A stretch of 64,000 nt of DNA from Myxococcus xanthus. Lineage in GTDB: Bacteria; Myxococcota; Myxococcia; Myxococcales; Myxococcaceae. A program made the translations under genes and the position numbers. Location of the stretch: assembly GCF_013116825.1 (NCBI RefSeq), contig NZ_JABFNS010000016.1, positions 23,790 through 87,789 on the forward strand. The letters are read 5' to 3'. The notes under the pieces are model-generated. The model was not told the DNA's origin. It made no database searches and saw only the letters and a list, made by a program, of their open reading frames with translations. Below, piece after piece: positions 1 to 9,207 of the stretch. Every line of letters starts with the position of its first letter. Positions within the stretch are counted from its first letter, which is position 1.

Positions 1-537
1 CCACTGGTCGCCGCGATTGAGGCGGCCAAGGCGCGGCATCCGGGCGCACGGGTGCTTCTCATGAGCCCCCGAGGGCCCACCTTCACCCAGGCCACTGCGC
101 GTGAGTTGGTCCGTCACGAGGCGGGCCTCGTCCTGGTCTGCGGCCGCTACGAGGGCGTGGACGAGCGGGTGATGGCGCACCTCGACGGGGAGCTGTCCCT
201 GGGGGACTTCGTTCTCACGGGCGGCGAGCTGGCGGCCATGACGGTGGTGGACGCGGTGGCGCGGCTGGTGCCCGGGGTGCTGGGCAACGTGGACTCGTCC
301 GTCACGGAGAGCTTCGAGGAAGGCCTGCTGGAGCATCCTCAGTACACCCGACCGCCTGTCTTCCGGGGCGTCGAGGTGCCGGCTGCCCTGCAGTCCGGCG
401 ACCATGCTCGGATTGCCCGCTGGAGGCGCTGGAAGTCGTTGGTGCTCACCCATGAGCGCCGTCCGGACCTGTATGCCCGCGTGGTGTTGTCGAAGGCCGA
501 CCAGAAACTTCTGGCCCGGCGGGAGGAAGAGCTGTAA
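1..537 (+). CDS. trmD: tRNA (guanine-N1)-methyltransferase, C-terminal part
   Basis: The reading frame is open from the first base, so the true start lies upstream of the window and only about 178 C-terminal residues are present. TrmD transfers a methyl group from S-adenosylmethionine to N1 of G37 in tRNAs reading CNN and related codons, preventing +1 frameshifting. The SPOUT knot signatures are clear: [11 protein letters not shown] followed by [13 protein letters not shown], and then the usual RPPVFRG and RWR stretches near the end. It sits directly before rplS, the classic rpsP-rimM-trmD-rplS order, so it is probably co-transcribed with ribosomal protein genes to the left. Nothing odd is seen in the visible part. 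Confidence 0.96.
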   Translation, partial: PLVAAIEAAKARHPGARVLLMSPRGPTFTQATARELVRHEAGLVLVCGRYEGVDERVMAHLDGELSLGDFVLTGGELAAMTVVDAVARLVPGVLGNVDSSVTESFEEGLLEHPQYTRPPVFRGVEVPAALQSGDHARIARWRRWKSLVLTHERRPDLYARVVLSKADQKLLARREEEL

Positions 538-653
538 CCCTGAGCGTTGCTAGCGGGTTGGATCAACAGGGCTTGTCCGACACCGCTCTCTCTGTTAGTA
601 CGGCCCGCTCTTCACGCGACCATCGCGTCAGTTCAAGTTTTCCGGAGTTTGTC

Positions 654-1037
654 ATGCGCAACGCCGCCATTCAGCACATCGAGGCCAAGTTCCTGCGCCA
701 GGATGTCACCGTGTTCAATACGGGTGATTCCGTGCGCGTCCACTGGAAGGTCAAGGAGGGCGAGAAGGAGCGCGTGCAGGCGTTCGAGGGCATCGTCATC
801 CGGAAGACCAAGGGCAACCACCGCGCGACGTTCACGGTGCGCAAGCTCTCCTTCGGCGTCGGCGTGGAGCGCGTGTTCCCGCTGCACAGCCCCCGCTACG
901 AGAAGATCGAGGTCCTGTCGCGCGGTGACGTGAACCGCAAGCGCCTGTTCTACCTCCGCGACCTCAAGGGCAAGGCGGCGCGCGTCGACGTCATCGAAGA
1001 GCCGAAGCCGTCCAAGAAGGCCGCCTCGGCCTCCTGA
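654..1037 (+). CDS. rplS: 50S ribosomal protein L19
   Basis: A 127-residue basic protein starting [18 protein letters not shown], with the family core [33 protein letters not shown] and [24 protein letters not shown] segments. L19 binds at the 30S/50S interface. The frame is open further upstream (to 558), but ATG 654 is preferred because it gives the usual family start and has CGGAG six bases upstream. It has a slightly extended lysine/alanine-rich C-terminus compared with the common 115-residue form. It follows trmD by 116 bp and ends in a strong intrinsic terminator, so it is the last gene of the trmD operon. Confidence 0.96.
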   Translation: MRNAAIQHIEAKFLRQDVTVFNTGDSVRVHWKVKEGEKERVQAFEGIVIRKTKGNHRATFTVRKLSFGVGVERVFPLHSPRYEKIEVLSRGDVNRKRLFYLRDLKGKAARVDVIEEPKPSKKAASAS

Positions 1038-1060
1038 GCGCTTCCAGCGCCTGTGCAGTG

Positions 1061-1094
1061 AAAAGGAGCGTCCGATCCCGGACGCTCCTTTTTT
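1061..1094 (+). terminator. Rho-independent terminator after rplS
   Basis: A perfect 14-bp stem (1061-1074 pairing with 1079-1092) closes a four-base loop (ATCC) and runs into a T tract. It is 24 bp after the rplS stop codon and closes the trmD-rplS transcript. Confidence 0.92.
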
Positions 1095-1118
1095 CATTCG
1101 CGCTAACATGCGCGAGCC

Positions 1119-3020
1119 ATGCAATTCGCCGAAGTCGCCGTCCAGAACGTCCGCGGTTTCTCCCCCGCGGGGCGCTTTGCCCTGAAGGCGGGATACCTCG
1201 TCCTCAAGCCGCCCTCGGCGGAGTCGAGTCCCCTGGCGGGCCTCTCCCTCGCGCTGCTCTTCGCGGATGGGCGTGGCACTGACGCCAGCTTCATCGCCGC
1301 CGGTGCGAAGTCAGGCAAGGCGGCCCTGACGTTCATCGGAGTGGATGGCGTGACGTACCGCGTGCTGCGCGACCTCGGCGGCTCCGGGACGTTGCACCGG
1401 ATGAGTCCCACGACGCAGCAGCCGGAGCTCGTCTCGTCGGATGCGTCGGAGATCAGCCAGTTCCTTCGCGGACAGGCGGGGCTTCCACCCAAGACCACAT
1501 TCGAGCAGGTGTACTGCCTCCAGCCCGGGCAGTTTCCCTCGCGGCGCCCGAGGAGGGCCGCTGCCGCCGCGGTGAAGGTGGACCCCAGGACGTCCGGCCG
1601 GTACCCGTCCCTGGCGTCCGCGTCCACCGTGTTGCCCGCGGAGGACATCCCCGCCGCCGAGGCGAAGCTGCGCGCGCTGGAGCAGGAGCTGGCAGCCAGC
1701 ACGGAGGTGGACGGCCTTCAGTTCAAGGCGGACGGCGTGGCGTCCCAGCTCTTCGACGCCGAGCAGAAGCTGAAGGGTACCGAGGGGCTCAAGGTGGCCA
1801 TCTCAGAGGCCCAGGCCGCCTGGCGCGCGGCGCCGACGCCCGAGTCCCTGGGGCTGCCTCAGGACATCGTGAACCGCCTGAAGCGCCACCCCAAGGTGAT
1901 TGCCCGTCGTGACGAGGCCCTGGCGCGCCTCAACGCGGACCGGGAGAATGAGGCCGAGGCGCGTCCCGCGTCGGTGCCTCCCCTGACGAAGAACATGGGG
2001 TTCTGGGCTGGCCTGGGGGCTGGCGTGTTGTTCCTGGCGCTGGCAGTGGGGCTGGGTTTTGGGGTGGACCGGACCTTCCGCTACCTGGCGCTGCTGGACA
2101 TCCCGGCCTTCGGCGTCGCCGCTTTCCTGGCGCTTCGCTACGTGGATGACCTGCAGAAGGCCACGCGACAAGGCAGCAAGGAGAGTCGCTTCGACATCCG
2201 GGAGAAGAAGATCCTCGAAGAGTACGAAGCGGAAGCCGCGCCGCTGCGCATGGCGCAGAAGGCACTCGACGTGGAGGAAATGGACGCCATCGCGCCGGCC
2301 CTGGAGCGCAAGGAGCTGCTGGCCGCGCGGGTGGCCGAACTGCAGGACCAACTACAGACGATGGAGTCGGATCCGGACTACCTCGCGGCGGCCGCCCAGG
2401 TTCAGTCGCTGAAGGCGGAGGCGGAGGCGCTCAACGAGGAGCTCACGCAGAAGGGGACGTACGTCCGCGACGTACGCGAGGTGGAGCGCGAGATGGGCCG
2501 GCTGAAGGAGTCCATTGCCCTGGCCAAGGCGCCGCCGCCGCCGGCCGCGCCGGGCCCAGATGGCTCCGTGCCCGTGGAGACGCTGGAGGATCCGTCGCCG
2601 GTGTTGCTGTCGCAGGCGGCGGACGTGTTCACCACGGACATCCTGTCCGTGCAGGCGATGCTGAAGGAGCGCTGCGTCCAGTACCTCACCGCGCTCACGG
2701 ACCGGCGGTACCAGGGCATCGAGTGGGACCGCGAGGGCAAGGGCTTCGCCCTGGCCGCGGGCCGGCGGGTGCCGGTGGGCGAGCTCCCCGCGAAGGACCT
2801 GGACCTGTACTACCTGGCCCTGCGGATGACGGTGGTGGAGAAGGCGAGCGCCCGCGTGAAGCGTCCCTTCCTGCTGGAGGACGTCTTCACGGGAATGGAG
2901 GAGGTGAAGCTGCCCCTCATCGCCCGCATGCTGAAGCACCTGGGCACGCTGACGCAGGTGTTGCACGTCACCTCGCACCCGGGCTTCGCGCAGATGTCGG
3001 ACGGGCCCGTTAACGTCTGA
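1119..3020 (+). CDS. SMC/YhaN-like coiled-coil protein with internal membrane segment
   Basis: A 633-residue protein with an ABC-ATPase-like head split over its ends, as in SMC, RecN and YhaN proteins. The N-terminal half-head carries AAGAKSGKAALTFIG, a poor Walker A. The C-terminal half-head has PFLLEDVFTGMEE, resembling a Walker B with D-loop, and HVTSHPGF, resembling an H-loop. Long charged coiled coils lie at about 185-280 and 345-470. Between them is a hydrophobic hairpin (about residues 290-345) that should form two membrane helices. This membrane-tethered coil layout resembles YhaN-type ATPases (recalled). Function is unknown; a role in DNA or nuclease regulation at the membrane is only a guess. 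ATG 1119 has no strong ribosome binding site. The gene stands alone between terminator and yraN. Confidence 0.7.
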   Translation: MQFAEVAVQNVRGFSPAGRFALKAGYLVLKPPSAESSPLAGLSLALLFADGRGTDASFIAAGAKSGKAALTFIGVDGVTYRVLRDLGGSGTLHRMSPTTQQPELVSSDASEISQFLRGQAGLPPKTTFEQVYCLQPGQFPSRRPRRAAAAAVKVDPRTSGRYPSLASASTVLPAEDIPAAEAKLRALEQELAASTEVDGLQFKADGVASQLFDAEQKLKGTEGLKVAISEAQAAWRAAPTPESLGLPQDIVNRLKRHPKVIARRDEALARLNADRENEAEARPASVPPLTKNMGFWAGLGAGVLFLALAVGLGFGVDRTFRYLALLDIPAFGVAAFLALRYVDDLQKATRQGSKESRFDIREKKILEEYEAEAAPLRMAQKALDVEEMDAIAPALERKELLAARVAELQDQLQTMESDPDYLAAAAQVQSLKAEAEALNEELTQKGTYVRDVREVEREMGRLKESIALAKAPPPPAAPGPDGSVPVETLEDPSPVLLSQAADVFTTDILSVQAMLKERCVQYLTALTDRRYQGIEWDREGKGFALAAGRRVPVGELPAKDLDLYYLALRMTVVEKASARVKRPFLLEDVFTGMEEVKLPLIARMLKHLGTLTQVLHVTSHPGFAQMSDGPVNV

Positions 3021-3071
3021 GGCGACGTGGCGGGTTGCCTCCAGGGGGGAGGTCCGTCAGGGGAGGGGTGG

Positions 3072-3452
3072 ATGCGACGGGCGGCGCCGGCTGAGCGACG
3101 GGCGTATGGGAATGCGGGGGAGGAGGCGGCGGTGCGCTTCCTGGAGGCACAGGGCTGGCGGGTGCGGCATCGCAACTGGACCTGTCGCTTCGGGGAACTG
3201 GACGTGGTCGCTGAACGTGACGACCTGGTGTGCTTCGTGGAAGTGCGGATGCGCTCCACGGCCACCTGGGGCGACCCCTCCCACAGCGTGTCTTTCGCCA
3301 AGCAGCGCCGGGTGGTGAAGGCGGCGCTTCGGTACCTGTTCGCGCATGACTTGCGTGGACGGATGTTCCGTTTCGACGTGATTTCGGTGGTGGGGCGCGG
3401 GGAGCGCGCCACCCTAGAGCACATCCCTGGCGCCTTCGACGCGGGGATGTGA
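3072..3452 (+). CDS. yraN: YraN/UPF0102 family endonuclease-like protein
   Basis: A 126-residue protein with the UPF0102 pattern: GNAGEEAAVRFLEAQGWRV, then RFGELDVVAERDDLVCFVEV, whose E-x-D and V-E-V residues match the restriction-endonuclease-like catalytic fold. Family members are small (about 120 residues) and their biological role is uncertain; nuclease or Holliday-junction functions have been suggested for some. A GTG at 3027 is in frame, but ATG 3072 is preferred because a GGGGAGGGG stretch precedes it and the length then matches the family. It is followed 12 bp later by rsmI; yraN and rsmI are neighbours in many bacteria, which supports the call. Confidence 0.85.
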   Translation: MRRAAPAERRAYGNAGEEAAVRFLEAQGWRVRHRNWTCRFGELDVVAERDDLVCFVEVRMRSTATWGDPSHSVSFAKQRRVVKAALRYLFAHDLRGRMFRFDVISVVGRGERATLEHIPGAFDAGM

Positions 3453-3464
3453 GAGGACGACGCC

Positions 3465-4295
3465 ATGGCTGGAACGCTCTATCTGGTGGCGACGCCCATC
3501 GGGAACCTGGGGGACGTCACGTCGCGCGCGTTGGAGACCCTGCGCGCGGTGCGCTTCATCGCGTGTGAGGACACGCGGCACTCACGGGTGCTGCTCGACC
3601 ACTTCGGCATTGGCGGGAAGGACCTGGTGAGCCTGCCTGCCTTCGCGGAAGGGCAGCGAGCCGGACGCATCCTGGACCGGATTGGGGAGGGGGAGGACTG
3701 CGCGCTCGTCACTGACGCGGGCAGCCCCGCCATCAGTGACCCGGGCGAGAAGCTGGTGGCCGAAGCGCTGGAGCGCGGATTGAACGTCGTGCCGGTGCCA
3801 GGCCCCACGGCGCTGGTCGCGGCGCTGAGCGCCTCTGGATTGCCCACGGGGCGCTTCCACTTCCTGGGCTTCCTCCCGCGCAAGGGCGCCGAGCGCCGGG
3901 CCATGCTGGAGGAGGTGGCGCAGCTGTCGGCCACCCTGGTGCTCTATGAGTCCCCACGCCGCCTGTCGGAGACGTTGCCGGACCTGCTCGACGCCTGGGG
4001 CGACCGGCGCGCGTGCGTGGCGCGGGAGCTGACGAAGCTGCACGAGGAGTTCGCCAGGGGCACCTTGTCCGAACTGGCCGCGCGCTATGCGGCGGAAGAG
4101 CCCCGCGGCGAGGTGGTGGTGCTGGTGGAGGGCCGCACCGGCGAGACGCGCTGGTCCGAGGAGGAATTGCGCCGGGCCTTGGAGGAGGGGTTGTCGCGCG
4201 GCGAGAAGCTCAAGGCGCTGAGCACCGAGCTGGCCCGCCGCGCGGGCTGGGCCGGTCAGGACGTCTACCGGCTGGGGCTCTCGTTGAAGCGCTGA
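3465..4295 (+). CDS. rsmI: 16S rRNA (cytidine1402-2'-O)-methyltransferase
   Basis: A 276-residue tetrapyrrole-methylase-fold protein. RsmI uses S-adenosylmethionine to 2'-O-methylate C1402 of 16S rRNA in the P site. The family signatures are clear: VATPIGNLGDVTSRALETL at the N-terminus, EDTRHSRVLLDHFGI, the SAM-binding LVTDAGSPAISDPGEKLV, and VPGPTALVAALSASGLPT. Length is typical. ATG 3465 has GAGAGGA eight bases upstream. It probably forms a short operon with yraN and ends at a hairpin shared with the convergent gene. Confidence 0.94.
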   Translation: MAGTLYLVATPIGNLGDVTSRALETLRAVRFIACEDTRHSRVLLDHFGIGGKDLVSLPAFAEGQRAGRILDRIGEGEDCALVTDAGSPAISDPGEKLVAEALERGLNVVPVPGPTALVAALSASGLPTGRFHFLGFLPRKGAERRAMLEEVAQLSATLVLYESPRRLSETLPDLLDAWGDRRACVARELTKLHEEFARGTLSELAARYAAEEPRGEVVVLVEGRTGETRWSEEELRRALEEGLSRGEKLKALSTELARRAGWAGQDVYRLGLSLKR

Positions 4296-4302
4296 GGCTC
4301 CT

Positions 4303-4328
4303 GGTGGGCGCCGTCATCGGCGCCCACC
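4303..4328. terminator. Bidirectional hairpin between convergent genes
   Basis: A perfect 11-bp stem (4303-4313 with 4318-4328) and TCAT loop fills the 41-bp gap between rsmI and the convergent gene on the minus strand. There is no T tract on either side, so it may only block exonucleases or act with Rho. Confidence 0.55.
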
Positions 4329-4336
4329 GGGCCGCG

Positions 4337-5632
4337 CTAGAAGCTGAACGTGGCGCTCAGGTCGAAGCGGAACGTGGTGCTCTCCACCGCGAGGAAGCGG
4401 CGAGACACCAGGTCATAGCGCCAGTCGAAGTTGGGGTTGAGGTCGGGCGAGCCGGGCTGCGTGTCCACGCCGCCGTCGTTGTTCGCGTCACGCCCCGGCT
4501 CCTCGGCGGTGAGGGCGTGGTTGGTGTTGTAGAGGAACATGCCGGACGCGCGAATCTGGAAGGCCTGCGACGCGTTCGCGGTGACGCCCAGCATGCCACC
4601 CACCTGGAAGTAGTCCTCGGAGGTGAGCAGCTTGCGCAGGGCGGCGCTCAGCTCGTTGTAGTAGCGGCCGCTGCCCACGTAGTTGCCAATGCCTCGGACG
4701 TCCAGGGCGAAGCGCTGTGACTTCGCCGGCCGGTTGAAGGGCACCAGCTCCACGCCGAAGAGCATGCCCGCGGTGTGGGGGGCGTTGATGCCCGTCTCCT
4801 TGCGGTTCCACGGGCCCGTGAAGCAGTTGTCCGGGGCGCCCAGGTTGTCCGGGTTGGAGTCCTTCTGGGCGCAATTGGAGTAGGCGCCCGGACCGCGCAC
4901 GGGGATGGTGTAGTGCGCCTTGAAGTACGGCTCGGCCGCGCCGATGCGGCGCGAGAAGGCCGTGTAGAGCTGGTACTTGTGGACGCGGTCGCCAATGTTG
5001 CCGCGGCTGTCCGAGTTGGTGGTGTCCGCGGCCGCGTCACGCAGCTTCGCGGTGGGGGCCTCGTACTCCAGGCCGACAATCCAGGTGGGCTTCGTCTCGT
5101 CCTTCTCCTGGTTGAAGAAGGCGTAGGCCAGGCCGAAGCGCATGTTGCCCAGGCCGCCGCGGAAGCTCTCCTGCGGTACGTCGAACAGGGCGCTTCCCGG
5201 TGCCGAGCCCTCCAGGCACCCCGGGATGACGGAGCCGTTGGCGTTCAGGCAGTTGTTGGTGATGGTGGACGTCTCGGGCGACGAGTTGGACGTGAAGTCC
5301 CAACGCTCGTTCTGCGAGAAGACGACGGGCAGGGCGAAGGAGAACTCCAGGTCCCTGTAGAGGCCGACGGACAGCTCCAGGTTGAGCCGGGCGTCCACGC
5401 CCTTGTACCAGAGCTCCGACGCATCCCGCCGGCCCGCCGGTTGCCCGGCGGGGGCCAACTGCTCGCGGACGATCTTCGCGCGGTTCTGCGTGCGCTCGAA
5501 GCCGACGTCGATGAAGAGGTCGAACGGGTCGTCCTCCTCGAGCGACGACGCAATCCGGGTGATGTCCGCCGCGGTGGCCGCGAACGGCGCGCCCAGCGTC
5601 AGCGCGGCAAGTACGACGCGAAGCCTGTGCAT
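4337..5632 (-). CDS. Putative outer-membrane beta-barrel protein
   Basis: A 431-residue protein with a standard Sec signal peptide (basic start, hydrophobic core, ATAA cleavage region near residue 22). The mature part has alternating amphipathic strands rich in aromatic residues, and it ends in a strand finishing with phenylalanine (DLSATFSF), the usual outer-membrane barrel recognition signal. Two short spans rich in Asp, Asn, Cys and Gly (for example DANNDGGVDTQPGSPD) look like surface or periplasmic loops, possibly calcium-binding. I do not recognise a named family and no substrate can be inferred. ATG 5632 has GGAGG five bases upstream and a promoter candidate further up. It is monocistronic. 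Confidence 0.8.
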   Translation of the reverse strand: MHRLRVVLAALTLGAPFAATAADITRIASSLEEDDPFDLFIDVGFERTQNRAKIVREQLAPAGQPAGRRDASELWYKGVDARLNLELSVGLYRDLEFSFALPVVFSQNERWDFTSNSSPETSTITNNCLNANGSVIPGCLEGSAPGSALFDVPQESFRGGLGNMRFGLAYAFFNQEKDETKPTWIVGLEYEAPTAKLRDAAADTTNSDSRGNIGDRVHKYQLYTAFSRRIGAAEPYFKAHYTIPVRGPGAYSNCAQKDSNPDNLGAPDNCFTGPWNRKETGINAPHTAGMLFGVELVPFNRPAKSQRFALDVRGIGNYVGSGRYYNELSAALRKLLTSEDYFQVGGMLGVTANASQAFQIRASGMFLYNTNHALTAEEPGRDANNDGGVDTQPGSPDLNPNFDWRYDLVSRRFLAVESTTFRFDLSATFSF

Positions 5633-5684
5633 CCGACCTCCGACGGCAAATCTCCCCGGCCTTCCGGCAAGCCCGGGGGGCTTC

Positions 5685-5714
5685 CAGCTAGCCGTGCCGT
5701 CGAAGGAGTGTCAA
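5685..5714 (-). promoter_or_regulatory. Sigma-70-like promoter for the barrel gene
   Basis: On the minus strand a perfect TTGACA (5714-5709) is followed after 18 bp by TAGCTG (5690-5685). It lies about 55-80 bp upstream of ATG 5632, between that gene and the M23 peptidase stop. The -35 is strong and the -10 weak. Confidence 0.5.
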
Positions 5715-5728
5715 GAAACGGGTGGCTT

Positions 5729-6766
5729 TTACTTGCCGGCCACCACGGACCCGCTCAGCAACCCGTCCATCCGGCGCACCTCCGCCTCGAAACCCGTCCG
5801 GTGCTGCGCGGCCAGTGAGCGGCGGTAGGTCTTGTGCTGGTCGTAGGGGTCCAGAACCCGGTCATCCTGCGTCATGAGCTGGTAGTGGAGGTGGGGTGCG
5901 AAGCTGCGGCCCGTGTTGCCGCTCTTGGCGATGACTTGCCCCACGGAGAACCGGGTGCCCGGCTTGACGCTCTTGTCCACTTCGTCCAGGTGGAGGAAGA
6001 GCGCGCGGCGCCCCTTGCCGCCCGACTCCACCAACTCAATGCAGTTGCCGTTGCTGCTGAAGTTCCAGTTCTTCCGCTTCACCACGCCGTTGAAGGGGGC
6101 CTTGATGGGCGTGCCGACCGGGGTGCGGAAGTCCACGCCCTTGTGCTTGCGGCCGTCGCGAAGCAGGGACGTCACCTGCTCGTAGTCGTCGATGGGGGAG
6201 CGCTCCAGCCTCAGCTCCAGCTCGTCGCCGCCGGGCAGGTAGTACCGGGCATTGGGCTCGCCGTTGGCCTGGTAGCGGTACGCGCTCATCGTCTTGCCCA
6301 GCTTGGCGCTGGTGAAGCGCACCGCGTGCACCAGGGGCTCCTCGTTGGTGCGGCGCTGGTAGAGCACCTCCAGCGTGTCGCCGCGGAGAATCTCCCCGGG
6401 CACGGAGACCCACCACACCAGGGTGCGCGTCACCACCTGCGCCAGCGCCGGACCCACATCCGAGCCAGCGGCGTTGACGAGCGCGGTCTCCAGGGGGCCG
6501 TTGATGCTCACCGATACGCGCTCCAGGCCCGCGGCCTTCACCGGGTCCGTGGCCACGGGCGCCGGCGTGGGCGCCGCGGCGACGGTGCCCGCGTCGGGGA
6601 CTGCGTCGGGCATCTGCGCCGCGGCCTCTTCCGTCGCCTGAACCATCCGCTGCTTCCACCACCACACCCCGCCGGCGGCACCGCCGAGGATGAGTGACAC
6701 GGCGACCACCGTGCCGAAGGGACTGCGCTTCGGAGGGGCACCGAGTGTGGGAAGGTTCGGCCGCAT
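5729..6766 (-). CDS. M23-family peptidase (LytM domain), membrane anchored
   Basis: A 345-residue protein with one hydrophobic segment near the N-terminus (about 18-40, VVAVSLILGGAAGGVWWW), so it is probably an inner-membrane anchored periplasmic protein. The C-terminal third is a LytM/M23 domain with metal ligands HKGVDF (HxxxD type) and the LHYQ-containing PHLHY motif, plus the FLHLD strand. M23 enzymes cut peptidoglycan cross-bridges; both ligand motifs are intact, so it is likely active. ATG 6766 is chosen because AGGGAG precedes it; the frame is open upstream to 6895, but that would overlap the neighbouring gene's coding end. It lies downstream of the NtrC-type regulator and may share its transcript. 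Confidence 0.87.
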   Translation of the reverse strand: MRPNLPTLGAPPKRSPFGTVVAVSLILGGAAGGVWWWKQRMVQATEEAAAQMPDAVPDAGTVAAAPTPAPVATDPVKAAGLERVSVSINGPLETALVNAAGSDVGPALAQVVTRTLVWWVSVPGEILRGDTLEVLYQRRTNEEPLVHAVRFTSAKLGKTMSAYRYQANGEPNARYYLPGGDELELRLERSPIDDYEQVTSLLRDGRKHKGVDFRTPVGTPIKAPFNGVVKRKNWNFSSNGNCIELVESGGKGRRALFLHLDEVDKSVKPGTRFSVGQVIAKSGNTGRSFAPHLHYQLMTQDDRVLDPYDQHKTYRRSLAAQHRTGFEAEVRRMDGLLSGSVVAGK

Positions 6767-6842
6767 ACAAGCTCCCTGAGTTGGAATGGGTGGGCGGGCC
6801 CGGAACCGACGCGCGCGAAGCGGAATTCCGCTTCCTCGCGGT

Positions 6843-8267
6843 CTATTCGTCCGGACCGTCTTCCTGCCCGTCTGGTGTGGTGTCGCGCAAGCCAAACTCC
6901 TTCATCTTCGTCTGGAGTGACTTGCGGCTGATTTGAAGCAACCGGGCGGCCCGGGTGACATTGCCACCCGTCTCCTCGAGCTTCTTCACGATGAGGTCCC
7001 GCTCGAGCTCGGCGGCCTTCATCCGGACGATGTCCTTCAGGCCGACTTCCCCCGTGGGAACGTCGATGGAGGCCACCGCGCTGGCCAGGTTGGCGCTCGC
7101 CTGGACGCCCGTGCCCTGGCGGACCGGCTCTGGCAGGTCGCGGGCGGTGATGAGAGGCCCGTCCGCGAACAGGAGCACGCGCTCGATGAGGTTCTCCAGT
7201 TCGCGGATGTTGCCCGGCCACGCATAACCCTGGAGCAGGGCCATGGCGTCGTCGGCGATGCCTTCAATCTTCTTGTTGAGGCGCCGGTTGTACTTCTCCA
7301 CGAAGTGCCGGGCGAGCATGGGGATGTCGCTGCGGCGCTCGCGCAGGGCGGGCAGGGAGATGGGGACCACCGCCAGGCGGTAGTAGAGGTCCTTGCGGAA
7401 GCGGCCGGCTTCAATCTCCGCCTGGAGGTCGCGGTTGGTGGCCGCCACGAGCCGCACGTCCACGCGCGTCGTCTTGATGCCGCCCACGCGTTCGAACTCG
7501 CCCTCCTGGATCGCGCGCAGCAGCTTCACCTGCATCTCCACCGGAATCTCGCCAATCTCGTCCAGGAAGAGGGTGCCCTCGTCGGCCAGCTCGAAGCGGC
7601 CAGGCTTGGACGTGACGGCGCCGGTGAAGGCCCCGCGCTCGTAGCCGAAGAGCTCGCTCTCCAGCAGCGTGTGGGGAATGGCGGCGCAGTTGATCTTGAT
7701 GAACGGCTTGTCGCGGCGGCTGGAGGCGCCGTGCAGCGCGGTGGCGATGAGCTCCTTGCCAGTGCCGCTCTCCCCGGTGATGAGCACCGTGGACGGCGTG
7801 TCCGCCACCTTGTCGATGATCTTGTAGACCTCTTGGATCGTCGACGAGTCGCCGATGATGGCCGCGCGCGCCTTCACGTCCGGGCGCACGGAGCGGCGGG
7901 CACTCTCGTTCGTCTTCGCGGCCTTGGCGACGACGGAGGACAGCTCCGCCTGATCGAAGGGCTTGGTGATGTAGTCGAACGCGCCCGCCTTGATGGCGTC
8001 CACGGCGGAGTCCACCGTGCCATGCGCGGTGATGATGATGACGGGGACGTCCGGGTTGGCGGTACGGATGGTGCCGAGCACCTCCATGCCGCCCACCTTG
8101 GGCATCACCAGGTCCGTTACCACGATGTCCGCGCCGTTCTTGTGGAACTCGGCGAGCCCTTGCTCGCCGTTCTCCGCCACGGTGACGTCAAAACCGTCCC
8201 GGCGCAGCATCGCGGCGAGCACCTTGCGGAGGTTCGCCTCGTCGTCGATGACCAGGACCTTGGCCAT
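6843..8267 (-). CDS. NtrC-family sigma-54 response regulator
   Basis: A 474-residue regulator with three domains. The receiver (1-120) has DD at 8-9, phospho-acceptor D52 in VVTDLVMP, and the conserved KPF. The AAA+ domain (about 145-380) has Walker A GESGTGKE, the sigma-54 contact GAFTGA, and [11 protein letters not shown] Fis-type HTH (about 430-460) reads [20 protein letters not shown]. It should activate sigma-54 promoters when phosphorylated. No histidine kinase lies nearby, so it is an orphan regulator, which is common in Myxococcus. It starts 30 bp after encA ends, so it is probably co-transcribed with the encapsulin genes; whether it controls them is not shown. I cannot tell which named Nla-type protein it is. 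Confidence 0.93.
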   Translation of the reverse strand: MAKVLVIDDEANLRKVLAAMLRRDGFDVTVAENGEQGLAEFHKNGADIVVTDLVMPKVGGMEVLGTIRTANPDVPVIIITAHGTVDSAVDAIKAGAFDYITKPFDQAELSSVVAKAAKTNESARRSVRPDVKARAAIIGDSSTIQEVYKIIDKVADTPSTVLITGESGTGKELIATALHGASSRRDKPFIKINCAAIPHTLLESELFGYERGAFTGAVTSKPGRFELADEGTLFLDEIGEIPVEMQVKLLRAIQEGEFERVGGIKTTRVDVRLVAATNRDLQAEIEAGRFRKDLYYRLAVVPISLPALRERRSDIPMLARHFVEKYNRRLNKKIEGIADDAMALLQGYAWPGNIRELENLIERVLLFADGPLITARDLPEPVRQGTGVQASANLASAVASIDVPTGEVGLKDIVRMKAAELERDLIVKKLEETGGNVTRAARLLQISRKSLQTKMKEFGLRDTTPDGQEDGPDE

Positions 8268-8297
8268 GGTGGAAGTCGTGACCGCGGGCGACCGGAA

Positions 8298-9161
8298 CTA
8301 GCGACGTTCCGTGGCGCCGGCGCCCTCCAGGGTGCAGATGGCGTCCGGGTGCTTGATGCGCAGCAGCAGCGCCTCCAGCACGCGGAACGGGTGGTTCATC
8401 CGCGACGCGCCCAGGTACGCCGCCACCATGTCCATGGACACCGCGAGGTCCATGTTCTCCCGGCCGGTGGACACCACCACGCCGGAGTCGCCGCGCAGGC
8501 GGTTGGACTGGTAGACGCCGTCCGACGCGAGCTGGCGGATGGTCTCAATCTCCAGGACGCCCGTCTTCTCGTAGATGCGGTGCAGCTGCGAGTACAGCCG
8601 CGGCGACAGGACGACGGCGTAGGGGCCGAAGTGGCCCTGCTCGTTGAGCTTGCGCGTGGCCTCGACGATGGCCTGGAAACCGCCACCCGGCGACGTCCAG
8701 TCACCCAGCGGCACCGTGAGCCGGCCGTTGGCCGTCATCAGGCCTTCGTAGCCCAGGCGCGCGTCGCCGTAGAAGATGAGTTCGTCTTCCTGCTGCGCGC
8801 ACAGCGCGGCGGCGCCAGCGGCGGCCGACACGTCCAGCGGCATGTTGTGCGTGCGCGCGGCCTCGATGTCGCGCCAGTGCAGCAGGAAGTCCTTGTAGAT
8901 GATGGGGATGGTCTTGAACTTGCGAGCATCGGTGAAGACCATCGCGGTCTCCTGCTCGCCGACGATGTCCACGGCGCCGGGGGAAACGCCCTGGAACTCG
9001 TCGTAGGGAACCGTCTGCACCCCGGCGCCCAGCGGCCCGTAGATGTCCAGGATGCGCCGGCCTACCAGCGAACGCCGGGCGACCTGGATGACGGTCTCGT
9101 TCAGACGCGCCCACTCCTCTTCGCGGAGCGGGTTCTCGGCATGTCCAAGGAAGTCAGGCAT
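8298..9161 (-). CDS. encA: Encapsulin shell protein
   Basis: A 287-residue HK97-fold shell protein starting MPDFLGHAENPLREEEW, which I recognise as very close to M. xanthus EncA. Family signatures include GRRILDIYGPLGAG, FLLHWRDIEAARTHNMPLD, GPYAVVLSPRLY and the E-loop region. Monomers assemble into a closed icosahedral compartment that sequesters iron oxidised by ferritin-like cargo and protects the cell from oxidative stress. ATG 9161 is chosen because it gives the known N-terminus and has GGAG nine bases upstream; an in-frame ATG at 9182 has no such site. It follows encB by 46 bp on the same strand, so shell and cargo are co-expressed. Confidence 0.96.
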   Translation of the reverse strand: MPDFLGHAENPLREEEWARLNETVIQVARRSLVGRRILDIYGPLGAGVQTVPYDEFQGVSPGAVDIVGEQETAMVFTDARKFKTIPIIYKDFLLHWRDIEAARTHNMPLDVSAAAGAAALCAQQEDELIFYGDARLGYEGLMTANGRLTVPLGDWTSPGGGFQAIVEATRKLNEQGHFGPYAVVLSPRLYSQLHRIYEKTGVLEIETIRQLASDGVYQSNRLRGDSGVVVSTGRENMDLAVSMDMVAAYLGASRMNHPFRVLEALLLRIKHPDAICTLEGAGATERR

Positions 9162-9207
9162 GAAATGTGGCTCCAGAGGCATCGACTAGAGAGGGGGGAG
9201 GAGAGCT

